Assembly (NCBI GenBank): GCA_026397725.1
Contig: JAPLUI010000502.1
Location: 7,207 to 45,431, forward strand
Direction of reading: 5' to 3'
DNA length: 38,225 nt
Source: Verrucomicrobiota bacterium
Lineage (GTDB): Bacteria; Verrucomicrobiota; Verrucomicrobiia; Verrucomicrobiales; Akkermansiaceae
The notes below the pieces were generated by a model. It did not search any database. It was not told the origin of the DNA and worked only from the letters and a program-made list of their open reading frames with translations. The translations under genes were made by a program, and so were the position numbers. Below are positions 24,364-34,377 of the stretch, in pieces. Numbering within the stretch: the first letter of the stretch is position 1; every line of letters begins with the position of its first letter.

Positions 24364-27300
24364 TTATTGTTCAGAGGGGGTGAGGGTTCCGGCGTCAATC
24401 ACCTGGTCCACTTCGCCTGCCGCCGTGAAGCGCACGAGAAAGTAGTGATAGAGCGCGCCGGAGATCTGCGGCTGCGGGTCCAGGAGATAGAGTTTCGCCA
24501 ACCAGTAGCCGTTCGGATACTGGGCGTTCGGAGCGACCTGCTCCACGGTGGCACTGAAGAACGGATCCATGAGTGCCGTGGCATCGAGGTCGGGATTAAA
24601 CCGGTAGGAAATCGCGCCGATTTTGCCGGTTAGCGACGACACCTGGAGCAGGTCGCCCGAAGCCTCCGGAAACGTGGCATTCGGTTCCTGCCGGCGGTAG
24701 AGCATGAGGTTCTCGAGCCGTTCGGAGCGACGCTGCGGCGGGCCTTTTTCAAACGCGAAGAGCCAGGTTTGGAAATCCGGAACCGGAGTGGTGTTAGTCT
24801 GCCGGGTGAGTACCAACCGAAGGCCCCGCCCGGTATCGACGCTCTCCGGTTGGAAGCCGGTTTGCGGCGGGCTGATGCCGACGAGGATTCCGGCGGTTCG
24901 CATGCCGGCGGCGCCGGTGCCTGCCAGGGTGGTGAATTCCTCGGCCTTGATGCCGCTGTGGAAGGCCACCGGTTCGGGCACGGGGCGGGCGGGCCAGGCA
25001 ACCCGCTCGTCCGGCGGCGGCATCTTCCAGGTGACCACCCGTTCCACACTAACCGGTCCGGTGAGACCGGTTACGGAAATGGCGCGGAGGCTGATGGTGA
25101 ACTCGGTATTCGGACGGACGCCAACCGTGATCTCAAAGCCCGGGCCAGGCTGGAAATCCTGCCCGCCGACCCGGCCCGTCAGGATGCGCTCCGCAACGGG
25201 TCGGTCGAAATGCCGGTTGGCCATGACGGCGAACCGTTGCCGCTCCGGCTTGGGCAGCGGCTTGGCTGTTAGGAACGGCGAATTGAGAAACACCAATTTG
25301 TCGGCAAGGGTCGCACCGATAGATGACTTGCCGGTGTTTTTCTCCGCGATGGTCACCTCAAAGCGCTCCACGCCGGAGGGCGGACAACTCCACGGAATGC
25401 GCAGCGTCGGAGTGGCCGCGTCGCCGGTCGCTTCCGGATCCCCGAGCGTCGGCCGTGGCGGAGGGCGGTCGAGGGCAACCCGCGAGCCGATCGGAATGAG
25501 CCGCCCGGGAATCCCGTTGACGTCTAACAACTGGGCGAAATAGTCGATATGGCAGCAGTTGGCCGGCAGGTTGCCATCGGGGATTTCAAAAAACGGCATG
25601 GCTGCCGAGTAGTCGCGTTTGCCTTGGGCGATCAGGTGCAGGTCGCCGTCGTCGATGCGGCGGAAGATGCGGTATTCGGCGGTGCGGGGGGTCAGGGCAA
25701 AGCGCAGCCGCAACGGCGTGAGGCTGCCATTGGCGGCTTCGGCCGCGTGACGGAAACCGCCGCCGGACCCTTCCCCGGGCGGCGGCACCGGTTCGGCGGC
25801 CAGCCCATAAGCCCGGTAGGAACCCAGGCCCGCCGGATCGCCAAAAAACAGCACCCCGTTCTCCGCACACGCCGGTCCCAAATTGATGTTTGGCACCCCG
25901 TGCCCTAGCCGATAGACCACCACCCGCCCGCTGTATTGGCCGCCGATGGTGCCTTGGAAAAATGCCGCGCCGTCCACGGCGGCGGGCGTCACGGTCATCG
26001 CGCCGGTGGTTAGGAACGGCAGGTCGAGGGCGTTGTCGGGCATGAGATCGCTAACGGCACGGGCCGCCACCTGGGCATGGAAGGTTCGCGTTAGATCCAC
26101 CGCCTGATTCATATATGCCTCGGTGATCGCGGGCGGCCCCGTGGCACCACTGGTGAGAATCGCCCGCACGCTCACCACCACGAGCGGACCGGCTGGTGCG
26201 ACCAACTCGGTGTCCACCGTGTTGTCACCGGCATCGAAGCGGACGATTTCATCGATTGCCAGGGACGCTTGTTGGTAGATCTGCACGGTGAACGCGACGG
26301 CGGCAATGCCGTCATTGAGGCGTTCGGCGACGATGCGCAAGTGGCGCTCGTTGTCGTTCAACTGCGGTGCGCCGGGTTCATCGCGGCGATCGGTATGGAG
26401 CGCGGCGGCATAGGTGCAGTTGGTGATGGCACAACTGCTGGTGAAGGGCTCGGGCGCCTGCTGATTGGCGATGGTGCCGAAAACCGGGCCGGCGGGAATC
26501 GAAACCACGGCACCGCAGGCCCCGTCGTAAACCGCCCGCACGCCATACCACAGGGTCTTGCCATAATAGTCGGACTCGGGTGCCAGCAGGTCTTCCCAAG
26601 TGATCCACGCCCCGGGAGCGGCGGGCTGCGGCACGCTGGCGACGGGGGTTAGGGCGGCCATGGCATCCGGGTCGCGGAGCACGGCGGAGTTGATTGTTTG
26701 CGCTGCGTCGCAGCGAAAAATCTCATAGCGGTGGGTGCTGTCGCCCGGCGTGTTAGTGTTCGGTTTCCATTTCAACCGCAGGCACTGGTGCGGGGTGTCG
26801 GCAGCGGAATAGGTGCCGTTCTCGAGGGTCAGGCCGAGCGGCGCGGACGGTGCCAGGCGGCGGCAGGCCATGCCCGGACCGGCCGGAGAAACTTCCCCGG
26901 CCCGTCCTAACAGGTCGCGTGCCGCAGTGAAGAACAGAAAGCTGTCGCCGTCGTTGAAGGCGGTGCCGCCGGACCAGCGCTCATTGTCATCGGCGATGAA
27001 ATGGGTGTCCGGATCACCGGCCGGGGCCGGACTGAAATTCGCGACGTCGGCGGCGCGGAAGAGCTTGCCGATGAGCAGTGGCATGGAGCCGTTGAGGCGC
27101 AGCGCTTCCGGCGACGCGTCGAGGGCGTCCGCCGTTGGGGGTGCCGCATCCCAGCCATTGGCCTGCGCCACCGCCTGCGGGACCCGCCAGAGATTGAAGC
27201 CCTGAAGATGCGGCAACTGCCGCCGCAACACGTCTTCCACCGGCCAGCGCAGCCGGATCACCAGATCACCGGAGGCAGACGAATCCATCACCTGCACCGG

Positions 27301-27969
27301 CACGCCCGGGGCCGGCAAGCGAAGCGGTTGGGCATTCTGCAGCAGCAGGCGGCCGGTGGCGGCGGCAGCGCTTTGGGTGGCGGCGTTCCATTCGCGGATT
27401 TCGAGGGTGACGTCGTCGCCGGGATTGCCCGGCAGCATCCCGGCCCAGCCGTTGCCAAGGACGAATGTCATCGCCGGGGACGCGGCAGCCATGCGCCACA
27501 GCGTGGCCTGAAGCTTGGCGTCGCCCAGCGCGCGGTGACTGAGGCCGGCGAGTCTAACGGAAAGCGCTCCGCCTGGGGCCGCCTCGCCGAGGTGAACGAG
27601 AAGATCATTGACCACCCCGGACAAGGCATTCAAATCCTCACCGAGCCGTTGCGCCCGCTCCAACATCGGTGCGATCACGGCTGCCGTGTCCTGTGGCGTC
27701 ACGATCGCCTGCCGAGTGAAGGTTCCGGGGGCAGCCGCCGGCCCCGGCTTCACATACACCGCAAACTGCTTGCCGCGCAGCACCTCGAGTTTCGACGGCA
27801 TCCAGCGCACGTAGGCCCACCACCGCCCCTGACTGTCCTGAGTGGTGGTACCTGCGGTGACGATGCCGCCGGGCAGCACCGGATTGCGCGGCGGGGCCTG
27901 CGCCATGGCAAGACCGGTCACCACATACATGGCCGCCGTTAGGCTGTTGATTGTAGTTCGGGTGTTCAT
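24364..27969 (-). CDS. Giant exported FN3-like protein (1201 aa)
   Basis: Second gene of the trio. ATG 27969 follows the previous stop by one base (TAACATG), and its own stop is one base before the next ATG. The N-terminus MNTRTTINSLTAAMYVVTGL then AMAQA is a signal peptide. A short conserved-looking block (GRWWAYVRWMPSKLEVLRGK...FAVYVKPG) follows, then many beta-sandwich stretches reminiscent of fibronectin type III (for example LRLKWKPNTNTPGDSTHRYE, SCPPSGVERFEVTIAEKN, FTISLRAISVTGLTGPVSVE). No catalytic motif, transmembrane helix or sorting signal is visible, and the Ca-loop tail of its neighbour is missing. An upstream extension into the preceding gene is rejected. Function unknown; probably extracellular scaffold. 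Confidence 0.85.
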   Translation of the reverse strand: MNTRTTINSLTAAMYVVTGLAMAQAPPRNPVLPGGIVTAGTTTQDSQGRWWAYVRWMPSKLEVLRGKQFAVYVKPGPAAAPGTFTRQAIVTPQDTAAVIAPMLERAQRLGEDLNALSGVVNDLLVHLGEAAPGGALSVRLAGLSHRALGDAKLQATLWRMAAASPAMTFVLGNGWAGMLPGNPGDDVTLEIREWNAATQSAAAATGRLLLQNAQPLRLPAPGVPVQVMDSSASGDLVIRLRWPVEDVLRRQLPHLQGFNLWRVPQAVAQANGWDAAPPTADALDASPEALRLNGSMPLLIGKLFRAADVANFSPAPAGDPDTHFIADDNERWSGGTAFNDGDSFLFFTAARDLLGRAGEVSPAGPGMACRRLAPSAPLGLTLENGTYSAADTPHQCLRLKWKPNTNTPGDSTHRYEIFRCDAAQTINSAVLRDPDAMAALTPVASVPQPAAPGAWITWEDLLAPESDYYGKTLWYGVRAVYDGACGAVVSIPAGPVFGTIANQQAPEPFTSSCAITNCTYAAALHTDRRDEPGAPQLNDNERHLRIVAERLNDGIAAVAFTVQIYQQASLAIDEIVRFDAGDNTVDTELVAPAGPLVVVSVRAILTSGATGPPAITEAYMNQAVDLTRTFHAQVAARAVSDLMPDNALDLPFLTTGAMTVTPAAVDGAAFFQGTIGGQYSGRVVVYRLGHGVPNINLGPACAENGVLFFGDPAGLGSYRAYGLAAEPVPPPGEGSGGGFRHAAEAANGSLTPLRLRFALTPRTAEYRIFRRIDDGDLHLIAQGKRDYSAAMPFFEIPDGNLPANCCHIDYFAQLLDVNGIPGRLIPIGSRVALDRPPPRPTLGDPEATGDAATPTLRIPWSCPPSGVERFEVTIAEKNTGKSSIGATLADKLVFLNSPFLTAKPLPKPERQRFAVMANRHFDRPVAERILTGRVGGQDFQPGPGFEITVGVRPNTEFTISLRAISVTGLTGPVSVERVVTWKMPPPDERVAWPARPVPEPVAFHSGIKAEEFTTLAGTGAAGMRTAGILVGISPPQTGFQPESVDTGRGLRLVLTRQTNTTPVPDFQTWLFAFEKGPPQRRSERLENLMLYRRQEPNATFPEASGDLLQVSSLTGKIGAISYRFNPDLDATALMDPFFSATVEQVAPNAQYPNGYWLAKLYLLDPQPQISGALYHYFLVRFTAAGEVDQVIDAGTLTPSEQ

Positions 27970-27970
27970 G

Positions 27971-30900
27971 TTAGTAATCGGCTGAGAAGCTAAGGCCGCC
28001 ACCGGGGGTGAGACGGGCCTTGAGAATGAATTCCTTTTCAATATCAGCGACGACGATATCGATCCACACCTTGAAACGGCCCTGGACGTCAAGTTCGAGG
28101 TCATCGATCCGGCGGAGAAATGCCTGTGGTCCGGCAATCGGCACCAGCACGGAACCGAGCAGCGCCATTTCGGCACCGACATCGACAAGGCCGAGGAATC
28201 TGCCGCTGACGCCCGCAAGCTGCCGATAGCCAAGGATCAGCGAACTCGTTCCGGCAGCGGTGCTGAATAGCGCGAACTGACTGATGCCGCCTTTGGCTGT
28301 TAGTCGCAGCAAGGGCGTGTCAGGAATGCCAAGGAGCCGGTTGACGGGCAGCGCGGCTTCCGCATTCATATAAATGCCGGAGAATCGCTCTGGACCCGCG
28401 ATGTTATAGCCGATGTCATTCAGCAGGCGGGTGGTGTCCTGGTCGAGAAACTTCAGATCCGCCAGGTTGCAGGCGGTGCCCATGAAGATCGCACAGTCGG
28501 CGTCCATGCCTTTGATTTTGCCGCGGGCCCGCCCTAGCAGATAGTAGCCGGGTTCGCCCACACTGAACTGGAGCGCCATCTTCGGCATGGCGTTGGACTT
28601 GATTTCAAGGCCTTCTCCGAGGCCGATCAAGCCGTCGATGCCAAGCAAGCTTAGCCTCTTGGTGACTGCATCGGACGCAAACAACGCGCGTGCCTCCAGC
28701 ACGGCGGAGGAGGCGCCGCCCAACCCGCCGGAACCTGGCGCGAGGATGCCACCGACCTTGACCTCGGCCCGCGCGCGGCCAGGCACGAGGCAGCCGGCGG
28801 CAGGGCTGTCCGTCTCCAGTTCACGGGCCTCGTAGTAGCCTTTGAAACCGAGACTGCCACCATCCGCGTCATCGCTGCCGCCCATCGGCATCTTCAATTC
28901 GAGATTCACGCGCAGGTGCTGGACGGATTCACCGGCGATTTTCACAAAGCCGTCCATCTTGGCACCGCGCAGCGCGTTTCCCACCCCGTCCACGGCTTTG
29001 GTGAAGCCGTTGTCCGGGAGGTCCAGGCTCAGCTTGTCGCGGATCATGCCGCTGATTTGTGCGAACAGATCATTCAAGGATTGTTGGAAGCGGCCTTGCA
29101 CGTTGCCGGCCCGCAGCCGGAGCACTGCCATGACTTGCTCCGGCATGGCACTGGCAAGGATTTTCCCGCGCAGGAAGCCGGTGATGAGCTGCCTCATGCG
29201 CTCCGGTCCGAACTCATCGAACAGCTTGCCGGTGGCATCGCGCGACTGGTCGAGGCCGCTCGCGATGGCTGCTTTAAGCTCCTCCAGGAAGGGGGCGCTG
29301 AACACCGTGGACACCTGCGACCGCAGTTCCGTCATGAGCCCGCCGAGGTCGTTAAGGGTGGTGCGGATCGACTGCACCGCGTCGTGCAATTCCACCAGGC
29401 CCCGTTCGATCTCCTCTAACGCCTGATCATACTGCGGGAGGTATTGCGTGAGGAGATCATTGATGATTTCCGCACTCCAACCGGCAAGCAACTGGTCTTT
29501 GATCAACTGCGACGCGAGATAGGCCACGGCCCGCCGTTCGTGAGAGACCGGGTCGTCCTTGACGATGTCGATGAGGTCCGTGATGCCGCTCTCCACTTTG
29601 GCCAACTCACTATCGATGCGCAGGGCGACCGCGCCCCCGGCCTCGAATGCGGTCAGAATGTCATCTCTCACCTGCGTCATCACCGCAGGCTGATTATTGG
29701 TCAGTTCGTTAGTGACCGCGTTGGCCACGCTGGCGCTGGTGGCACGCGCCGTGGCATAGATCGGCCCCAGCGCGTCAACAATCACTCCCGCCACCGGAGC
29801 GAGCGCGGCGTTGATGGGTTCATTGATGAATTTGTCGATGCGGCTGGAAATCAATTCATCGAGGGCGCGGGCGGCATCGGTGATGTGGGTGGCCTTGGCG
29901 GCGTCGCTGAGTTGTTCGCGGGCCATGGTTTCCAGCGAACTGAACGGCCCGCCGAGGGATTCGTCGAGTTGGTCGTTGAGCAAGCGCTGCAAATTGATCT
30001 TAGGCAGGCCAGCGGCTTCCGCGCCGAAGGTCACCTCCGCACCCGCCGGGCTCAGATACTTCAGCCGGTTCTTGAGTTCGAAGAGAAAGACTTTCTTGCT
30101 GGGCTCCGGCCCGAACATGCTGAACGAGCGGGTGGTGGAACTCCACACCAGCGGATAGTCGAAATCGACGGCGTCGAGCCAGCGGCGGCTGGTGATCGGG
30201 TGATAGTTGGCGCGGTAGGCAGCCAGCGTGATGCCTCCGCCCGGATACCCGAGGTTGTCGGCATCGAAGTTCTTGGTATTGAAGAAGTGCTGGCCGGCGA
30301 GGTTCGTCCAGCCGTTACCGGGACCGGCGTCGGCGTCGGCGGGCCAGCCGCCCATGAACTCCACCAGATCGCTGCCGGCGTGAGCATGCACATGGACCCG
30401 GATGTTCGCAAAAAACGGCACGTCCAAGGTGCCCGCAAAGGCGATAAAACCTAACGGGCCCGCACTGCCGTCGTTCAGCTCCCAGTTGTTGAGGTAAGCG
30501 CGGGTACACCCGGTGAGCGGATAGCTGGTGCCGCCGGGCCCCTTGATGTTGATAGCGGTCGGCATGGCGAGGCGCGAATCGACTCCCTTGATGGGGTTGG
30601 GAAGCAGCGCGAGCGCCGCCGTTTCCGTTAGAAGATCGCCGCTCGGCTTGAAGGCGAGTTCGCCGGGGAGATCCTGCACAATCAAGGGCTGCAATTTGGC
30701 AGAGACGCCGAGCACCGGGTAGCCGGGCGGGGTCGCCGCCCCGCAGACCGTCGGCGTGGCAAAGCGAAGCGTGTGGGGCTTGATGCGCAGGCCCCAATAG
30801 AGCAGCGTCTTCTCCTCGGTGTCGCCGAGCGTGGCGGAGTCGAGTTGGCCCGCGCAGGTGAATTTGAGCCGGCTGAAATCCAAATCGAAGCCCGGAGTCA

Positions 30901-33517
30901 CTCCCGGCGTGGGAGTGGCCACCGGCGGATTGGGGATGCGCAGGCTGCCGTTGGTTTTCGATTCCTGATTCTGACTGTCGAGGAACGAGAGTCGCAGGCT
31001 GTCCAGCGAGATGCCGAAGCCATAGAAATTCGGTGCGCCGGTGATCGAGCCAAGGACGGACTGATGGATGCCGCTGAGGCCGCCACGGCGGGTGTAGTAT
31101 TTGCTGAATCCGCGCAGCGCATAGGGACCGATGTCCTTGCCGGCGAGATGGCTGGTGCCGTTAGTGTCGCCATCGGCGCCACCGCGGAAGTTCAGGCCCG
31201 GATAATCCGCGAAGCCGTCGGCATAGCTGGGAAGGCCGGGGCGTTCGGCGCCTGCGGGATCAGCGGGCGAGCCATAGCCCGTGAACAACATGGCCACGGC
31301 ACGCGAAGCGTCAGGGACACCGGATAGGGGTTCCGCTGCGGCGAGGCGGTGCCCGGCAATGAGGGCACCGGCAGTGGTGAAATTGCTCGTCTGGTGCGCG
31401 AACATGCCCGCGCCGTCCGGGATGGCTCCCCATTGCAACGGCATGCTGTCGATGACGCCAACAGCGTGCAACCCGCCATCCGGCGTGAAGCGCCACTCCG
31501 GGGTGGCACTGGGCCCCACCTCCGGCGTAAAGGCCAGGGTGGCGGTTGGCGACACACCCGCCACGTAACAGGGGTCCGCCGCACAGCTTTGCTGATAGAC
31601 CTGGGTCACCGTGTTGACGCCGGTGAGGCTGCTGGTGGCGGGATCAATGCCGCCGGTCGCGGTGCGCTCAATGGTGCCGCCGCTGAAAGTGACGTCCATC
31701 CCGCGCGGAAAATGGGCCGCAAACGAACCGGCGCTGAAGTCGAGTCCCGCGTCAATGCTGGAGCCGCCGGCCGGATTTCTCACGACGGTGACTTCGGTGC
31801 CCGTGCGGGCCATGGCGTAGCGGAAGTAGCCGTCGTTAGAGGGTTTGTCCGCCGCCTCGGGTGGGCTGAAGACACCGAACGCGGCGTAATCCTGCTGGGC
31901 GGAGTAGTGCGCATCGCGCGTGTAAATGACCTCTGAGGGGGTGAAGCGGAAGCTGCTGTCGGCCTTGCGCCAGCGCAAGTTGCTGGTGACAAAGATCAGG
32001 GGCATCGATTCGTGCGCCACCTGCGCCGTGGCGCCTACCGTCACCTCGTCATCAACGGGCAAGAGGTCCGCGCCGAGCATGAGATAGTCTTTCGTGATGC
32101 GGCCGAGATGTTTCACCGGCGGCAACGGATACAATCCGCCCGGCAGCGGCAGCGACGGCACCGCGTAGGAAAGTCCCGGCGGCAGCCAAATGCGCATCCT
32201 CACGGCAAACAGGCCATCACTGAACAAATAGATCCACTCCCGATTGACGCGGACACCGTTGACCACTTCCTCGTCCGGAAAGGCCGGCGGACTCACCACA
32301 AACCAGTCGCCTGCACTAGTTAGATAGGCGTTGCCATCCACGTCAAACCTCACACTAACCGCCGCGCCGCCGCCGAAGGTATGGCCCGGTTTCAGCGGCA
32401 ACGAGCCGGCCCCGGCGGCAATCCCCAGCGTGCCCGACCAGCCACCCGCCACGACGGCCAGCGCCAGCGTGGGATCGTTGGTGACGGCACTGAAGCGCAA
32501 TTCCATGGTGCCCGCAAACAACGAACCGCTCAACGCCATGAGTCGTCGCGGCGTACTGGCCAGAGTGTCCTGGCAGGCAACGCTCGCGTCCTGCTCCATG
32601 ACCTGCATGGTCACGCTGACATGGTAATTGTGGGTCGGATCGAACCCGCCCCAGGCCGCGAGTTCCACCGGCAAGTCCGCAACGACGGGAACCGCCGCCG
32701 GCGCTTTCACCGCGCCGTCGGTATAGGATGGCACCGTCACCTCGAGCGCCTGCTCAACCTGCACCAACGCCAGCTCGCCGCTGACGCTGTCCGTTAGAGT
32801 CCATGAGAACCGCACCGGCACCGTGGCCTCCGTCGGCGGAACATCGGTATCGTCATAGCGCCGGACTTCACCGGTGGCCCGCACCGTGAAGCGCTCCTGT
32901 CCGGCCTGCCTGCGAATGATGACCGGCTGCAGGACCACCGCCGAGTTCAGGCCGCCGAGCACGTGCCACGGCGCATCCGTCACCGGATCGTGGGTAAAGT
33001 GATAGAAATGCCGGCCCTCGTACTCGGTGCCGGTGGTCTGCGTGACCCAAATGCCGCCAACGAGGGCCCGCACGTCCACTTGTGGCCGGTAGCGGCTGCC
33101 GACATCAAGGGCCACAGCGGGCTTCAGCGCGGCCGTTTGGGTCGTCATCGTGAAGTTTCCTAACACGAACCGTCCCTGCGTCACCTGCTCACTGGTTACC
33201 AACTCAGTGGCCGTGACTCCACCACCGAGGTCGAGCAGGACCGCCTGATTTAACCCGTCGTGCAGGCTGAAGACGAACTGGAAGGTCACGCTTTGGGAGA
33301 AGCTGCCGGTCTTGTTCATCACCGCCGCACCTTGCAGCGCAATGGTGTCGCGGTCGTAGCCCGGGGCGGGATTCGCGGCATCGGCGGCAATCACGTTGCC
33401 GCTGTAATTCATCACCGAGGGCGTGATCGAAACAGGGGTGATCGCGGCCTGCGCGCATGCAGCGGCGAGCAGGCCAGCGGCGAGCAGGGCATGGGGAAAA
33501 GGTGGGGTGGTTTTCAT
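27971..33517 (-). CDS. Giant exported protein of unknown function (1848 aa)
   Basis: First gene of the trio. ATG 33517 gives the signal peptide MKTTPPFPHALLAAGLLAAA then CAQA. The first ~1150 residues are beta-rich, without a family I recognise. Residues ~1175-1540 differ sharply: long amphipathic helices (SLETMAREQLSDAAKATHIT, AVAYLASQLIKDQLLAGWSA, YDQALEEIERGLVELHDAVQ) suggesting coiled coils. The last ~300 residues return to alternating strands rich in Gly and aromatics (ALQFSVGEPGYYLLGRARGK...). Paired cysteines (SCAADPCYV, DCAIFMGTACNLADL) fit an oxidising extracellular location. There is no membrane anchor or PEP-CTERM. The beta / long-helix / beta plan could suit a fibre, stalk or pore-former, but that is speculation. 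Confidence 0.85.
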   Translation of the reverse strand: MKTTPPFPHALLAAGLLAAACAQAAITPVSITPSVMNYSGNVIAADAANPAPGYDRDTIALQGAAVMNKTGSFSQSVTFQFVFSLHDGLNQAVLLDLGGGVTATELVTSEQVTQGRFVLGNFTMTTQTAALKPAVALDVGSRYRPQVDVRALVGGIWVTQTTGTEYEGRHFYHFTHDPVTDAPWHVLGGLNSAVVLQPVIIRRQAGQERFTVRATGEVRRYDDTDVPPTEATVPVRFSWTLTDSVSGELALVQVEQALEVTVPSYTDGAVKAPAAVPVVADLPVELAAWGGFDPTHNYHVSVTMQVMEQDASVACQDTLASTPRRLMALSGSLFAGTMELRFSAVTNDPTLALAVVAGGWSGTLGIAAGAGSLPLKPGHTFGGGAAVSVRFDVDGNAYLTSAGDWFVVSPPAFPDEEVVNGVRVNREWIYLFSDGLFAVRMRIWLPPGLSYAVPSLPLPGGLYPLPPVKHLGRITKDYLMLGADLLPVDDEVTVGATAQVAHESMPLIFVTSNLRWRKADSSFRFTPSEVIYTRDAHYSAQQDYAAFGVFSPPEAADKPSNDGYFRYAMARTGTEVTVVRNPAGGSSIDAGLDFSAGSFAAHFPRGMDVTFSGGTIERTATGGIDPATSSLTGVNTVTQVYQQSCAADPCYVAGVSPTATLAFTPEVGPSATPEWRFTPDGGLHAVGVIDSMPLQWGAIPDGAGMFAHQTSNFTTAGALIAGHRLAAAEPLSGVPDASRAVAMLFTGYGSPADPAGAERPGLPSYADGFADYPGLNFRGGADGDTNGTSHLAGKDIGPYALRGFSKYYTRRGGLSGIHQSVLGSITGAPNFYGFGISLDSLRLSFLDSQNQESKTNGSLRIPNPPVATPTPGVTPGFDLDFSRLKFTCAGQLDSATLGDTEEKTLLYWGLRIKPHTLRFATPTVCGAATPPGYPVLGVSAKLQPLIVQDLPGELAFKPSGDLLTETAALALLPNPIKGVDSRLAMPTAINIKGPGGTSYPLTGCTRAYLNNWELNDGSAGPLGFIAFAGTLDVPFFANIRVHVHAHAGSDLVEFMGGWPADADAGPGNGWTNLAGQHFFNTKNFDADNLGYPGGGITLAAYRANYHPITSRRWLDAVDFDYPLVWSSTTRSFSMFGPEPSKKVFLFELKNRLKYLSPAGAEVTFGAEAAGLPKINLQRLLNDQLDESLGGPFSSLETMAREQLSDAAKATHITDAARALDELISSRIDKFINEPINAALAPVAGVIVDALGPIYATARATSASVANAVTNELTNNQPAVMTQVRDDILTAFEAGGAVALRIDSELAKVESGITDLIDIVKDDPVSHERRAVAYLASQLIKDQLLAGWSAEIINDLLTQYLPQYDQALEEIERGLVELHDAVQSIRTTLNDLGGLMTELRSQVSTVFSAPFLEELKAAIASGLDQSRDATGKLFDEFGPERMRQLITGFLRGKILASAMPEQVMAVLRLRAGNVQGRFQQSLNDLFAQISGMIRDKLSLDLPDNGFTKAVDGVGNALRGAKMDGFVKIAGESVQHLRVNLELKMPMGGSDDADGGSLGFKGYYEARELETDSPAAGCLVPGRARAEVKVGGILAPGSGGLGGASSAVLEARALFASDAVTKRLSLLGIDGLIGLGEGLEIKSNAMPKMALQFSVGEPGYYLLGRARGKIKGMDADCAIFMGTACNLADLKFLDQDTTRLLNDIGYNIAGPERFSGIYMNAEAALPVNRLLGIPDTPLLRLTAKGGISQFALFSTAAGTSSLILGYRQLAGVSGRFLGLVDVGAEMALLGSVLVPIAGPQAFLRRIDDLELDVQGRFKVWIDIVVADIEKEFILKARLTPGGGLSFSADY

Positions 33518-33879
33518 AAATGACTGCTCATTCTGGTGGTGTTTGTCCCAAGTCTCTCCGGGGTCGGGCCAGGGGAAGGAAAGCACGCGGAAACCAGCCG
33601 CCAATGCCAACCAACACTCGCCAAACCGAGGAGATGAGGGATACCTTGGCGCGTCTTTCGGGAAACGCAAGAACTCATCTTATTCTCAACCAGCGGCGTG
33701 AGGGGATCGCTGAAATCTCACAGTTCCTGATCCCGGCGGCACATGAGTTGGCACTTTTTTGGCGTTTCAGACGCATTCGTGAATCATCCGCGCATGGGTT
33801 TTCGGGTGGCAGCAGTGCCGCTGCGGTGTCATGGCCTGCTCGTTCTCGATCATTGGGCTGACATCCGCCTCAATTCAAG
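33518..33879. other. Intergenic region upstream of the giant-protein operon
   Basis: These 362 bp must carry the promoter of the minus-strand operon. I find no convincing -35/-10 pair, SD or RNA gene. The heptamer repeat begins immediately to the right. Confidence 0.5.
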
Positions 33880-34044
33880 ATTCAACATTCAACATTCAAC
33901 ATTCAACATTCAACATTCAATTTTCAAGTATAAGAATGGACGCGGCGGTGACAATTCTTTGTCTTACTTGATCATTGGAAGTTGGAAGTTGGAAGTTGGA
34001 AGTTGAATGTTGAATGTTGAATGTTGAATGTTGAATGTTGAAAT
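33880..34044. repeat. Heptamer tandem arrays forming a 40-bp perfect inverted repeat
   Basis: On the left ATTCAAC occurs five times in a row (33880-33914) plus a partial copy. On the right four TTGGAAG units (33975-34002) lead into five TTGAATG units (34003-34037). Positions 33881-33920 and 34003-34042 are exact reverse complements over 40 nt. Heptanucleotide short tandem repeats (STRR-type) are known from cyanobacteria and other bacteria; here two arrays face each other to form a giant hairpin. Confidence 0.9.
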
Positions 34045-34085
34045 CTTCGGTGTGAAGCATGGTGTAGCCGCAGCTCTAACGGTTC

Positions 34086-34200
34086 AGCCACAGCGGGGTG
34101 GCGGGTTGCGCCCTTCCCACCGCACTCCAGACTTGGCTCGCGCCTGGGCAGGTGAGAGTATGGAGTGCGGTGGGAAGCGCAGCGCCACACCGCTGTGGCT
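34086..34200. repeat. 115-bp hairpin element with 44/40-nt arms
   Basis: The left arm 34086-34129 starts AGCCACAGCGG and ends CACCGCACTCCA. The right arm 34161-34200 is nearly its reverse complement (TGGAGTGCGG...CGCTGTGGCT). A 31-nt loop separates them. No coding signal is present. It resembles REP/BIME-type or MITE-like elements. The following ~130 bp (34201-34330) also appear non-coding and may belong to the same dispersed unit. Confidence 0.85.
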
Positions 34201-34377
34201 ATGTCCCGGCGCTCACTCCGCCCGGATGCCGCTCCCGGCACCCCCGGAAGGTGCCAGGTCATGTTCCGGGATGCATTGCCAATTCCTTGTCAATGCAAGG
34301 TCCAGCCCAGGAAGTGTGAACCTCGTGAACCTGATTGCCCGCTCGCTCGCCTACGCCTCCCTCCTCGGCCCGTGGTC

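Noticed and set aside
29444..30454. Long plus-strand frame inside the giant gene
   Set aside because: High-GC antisense shadow; the minus strand has the signal peptide, operon junctions and sensible amino-acid composition.
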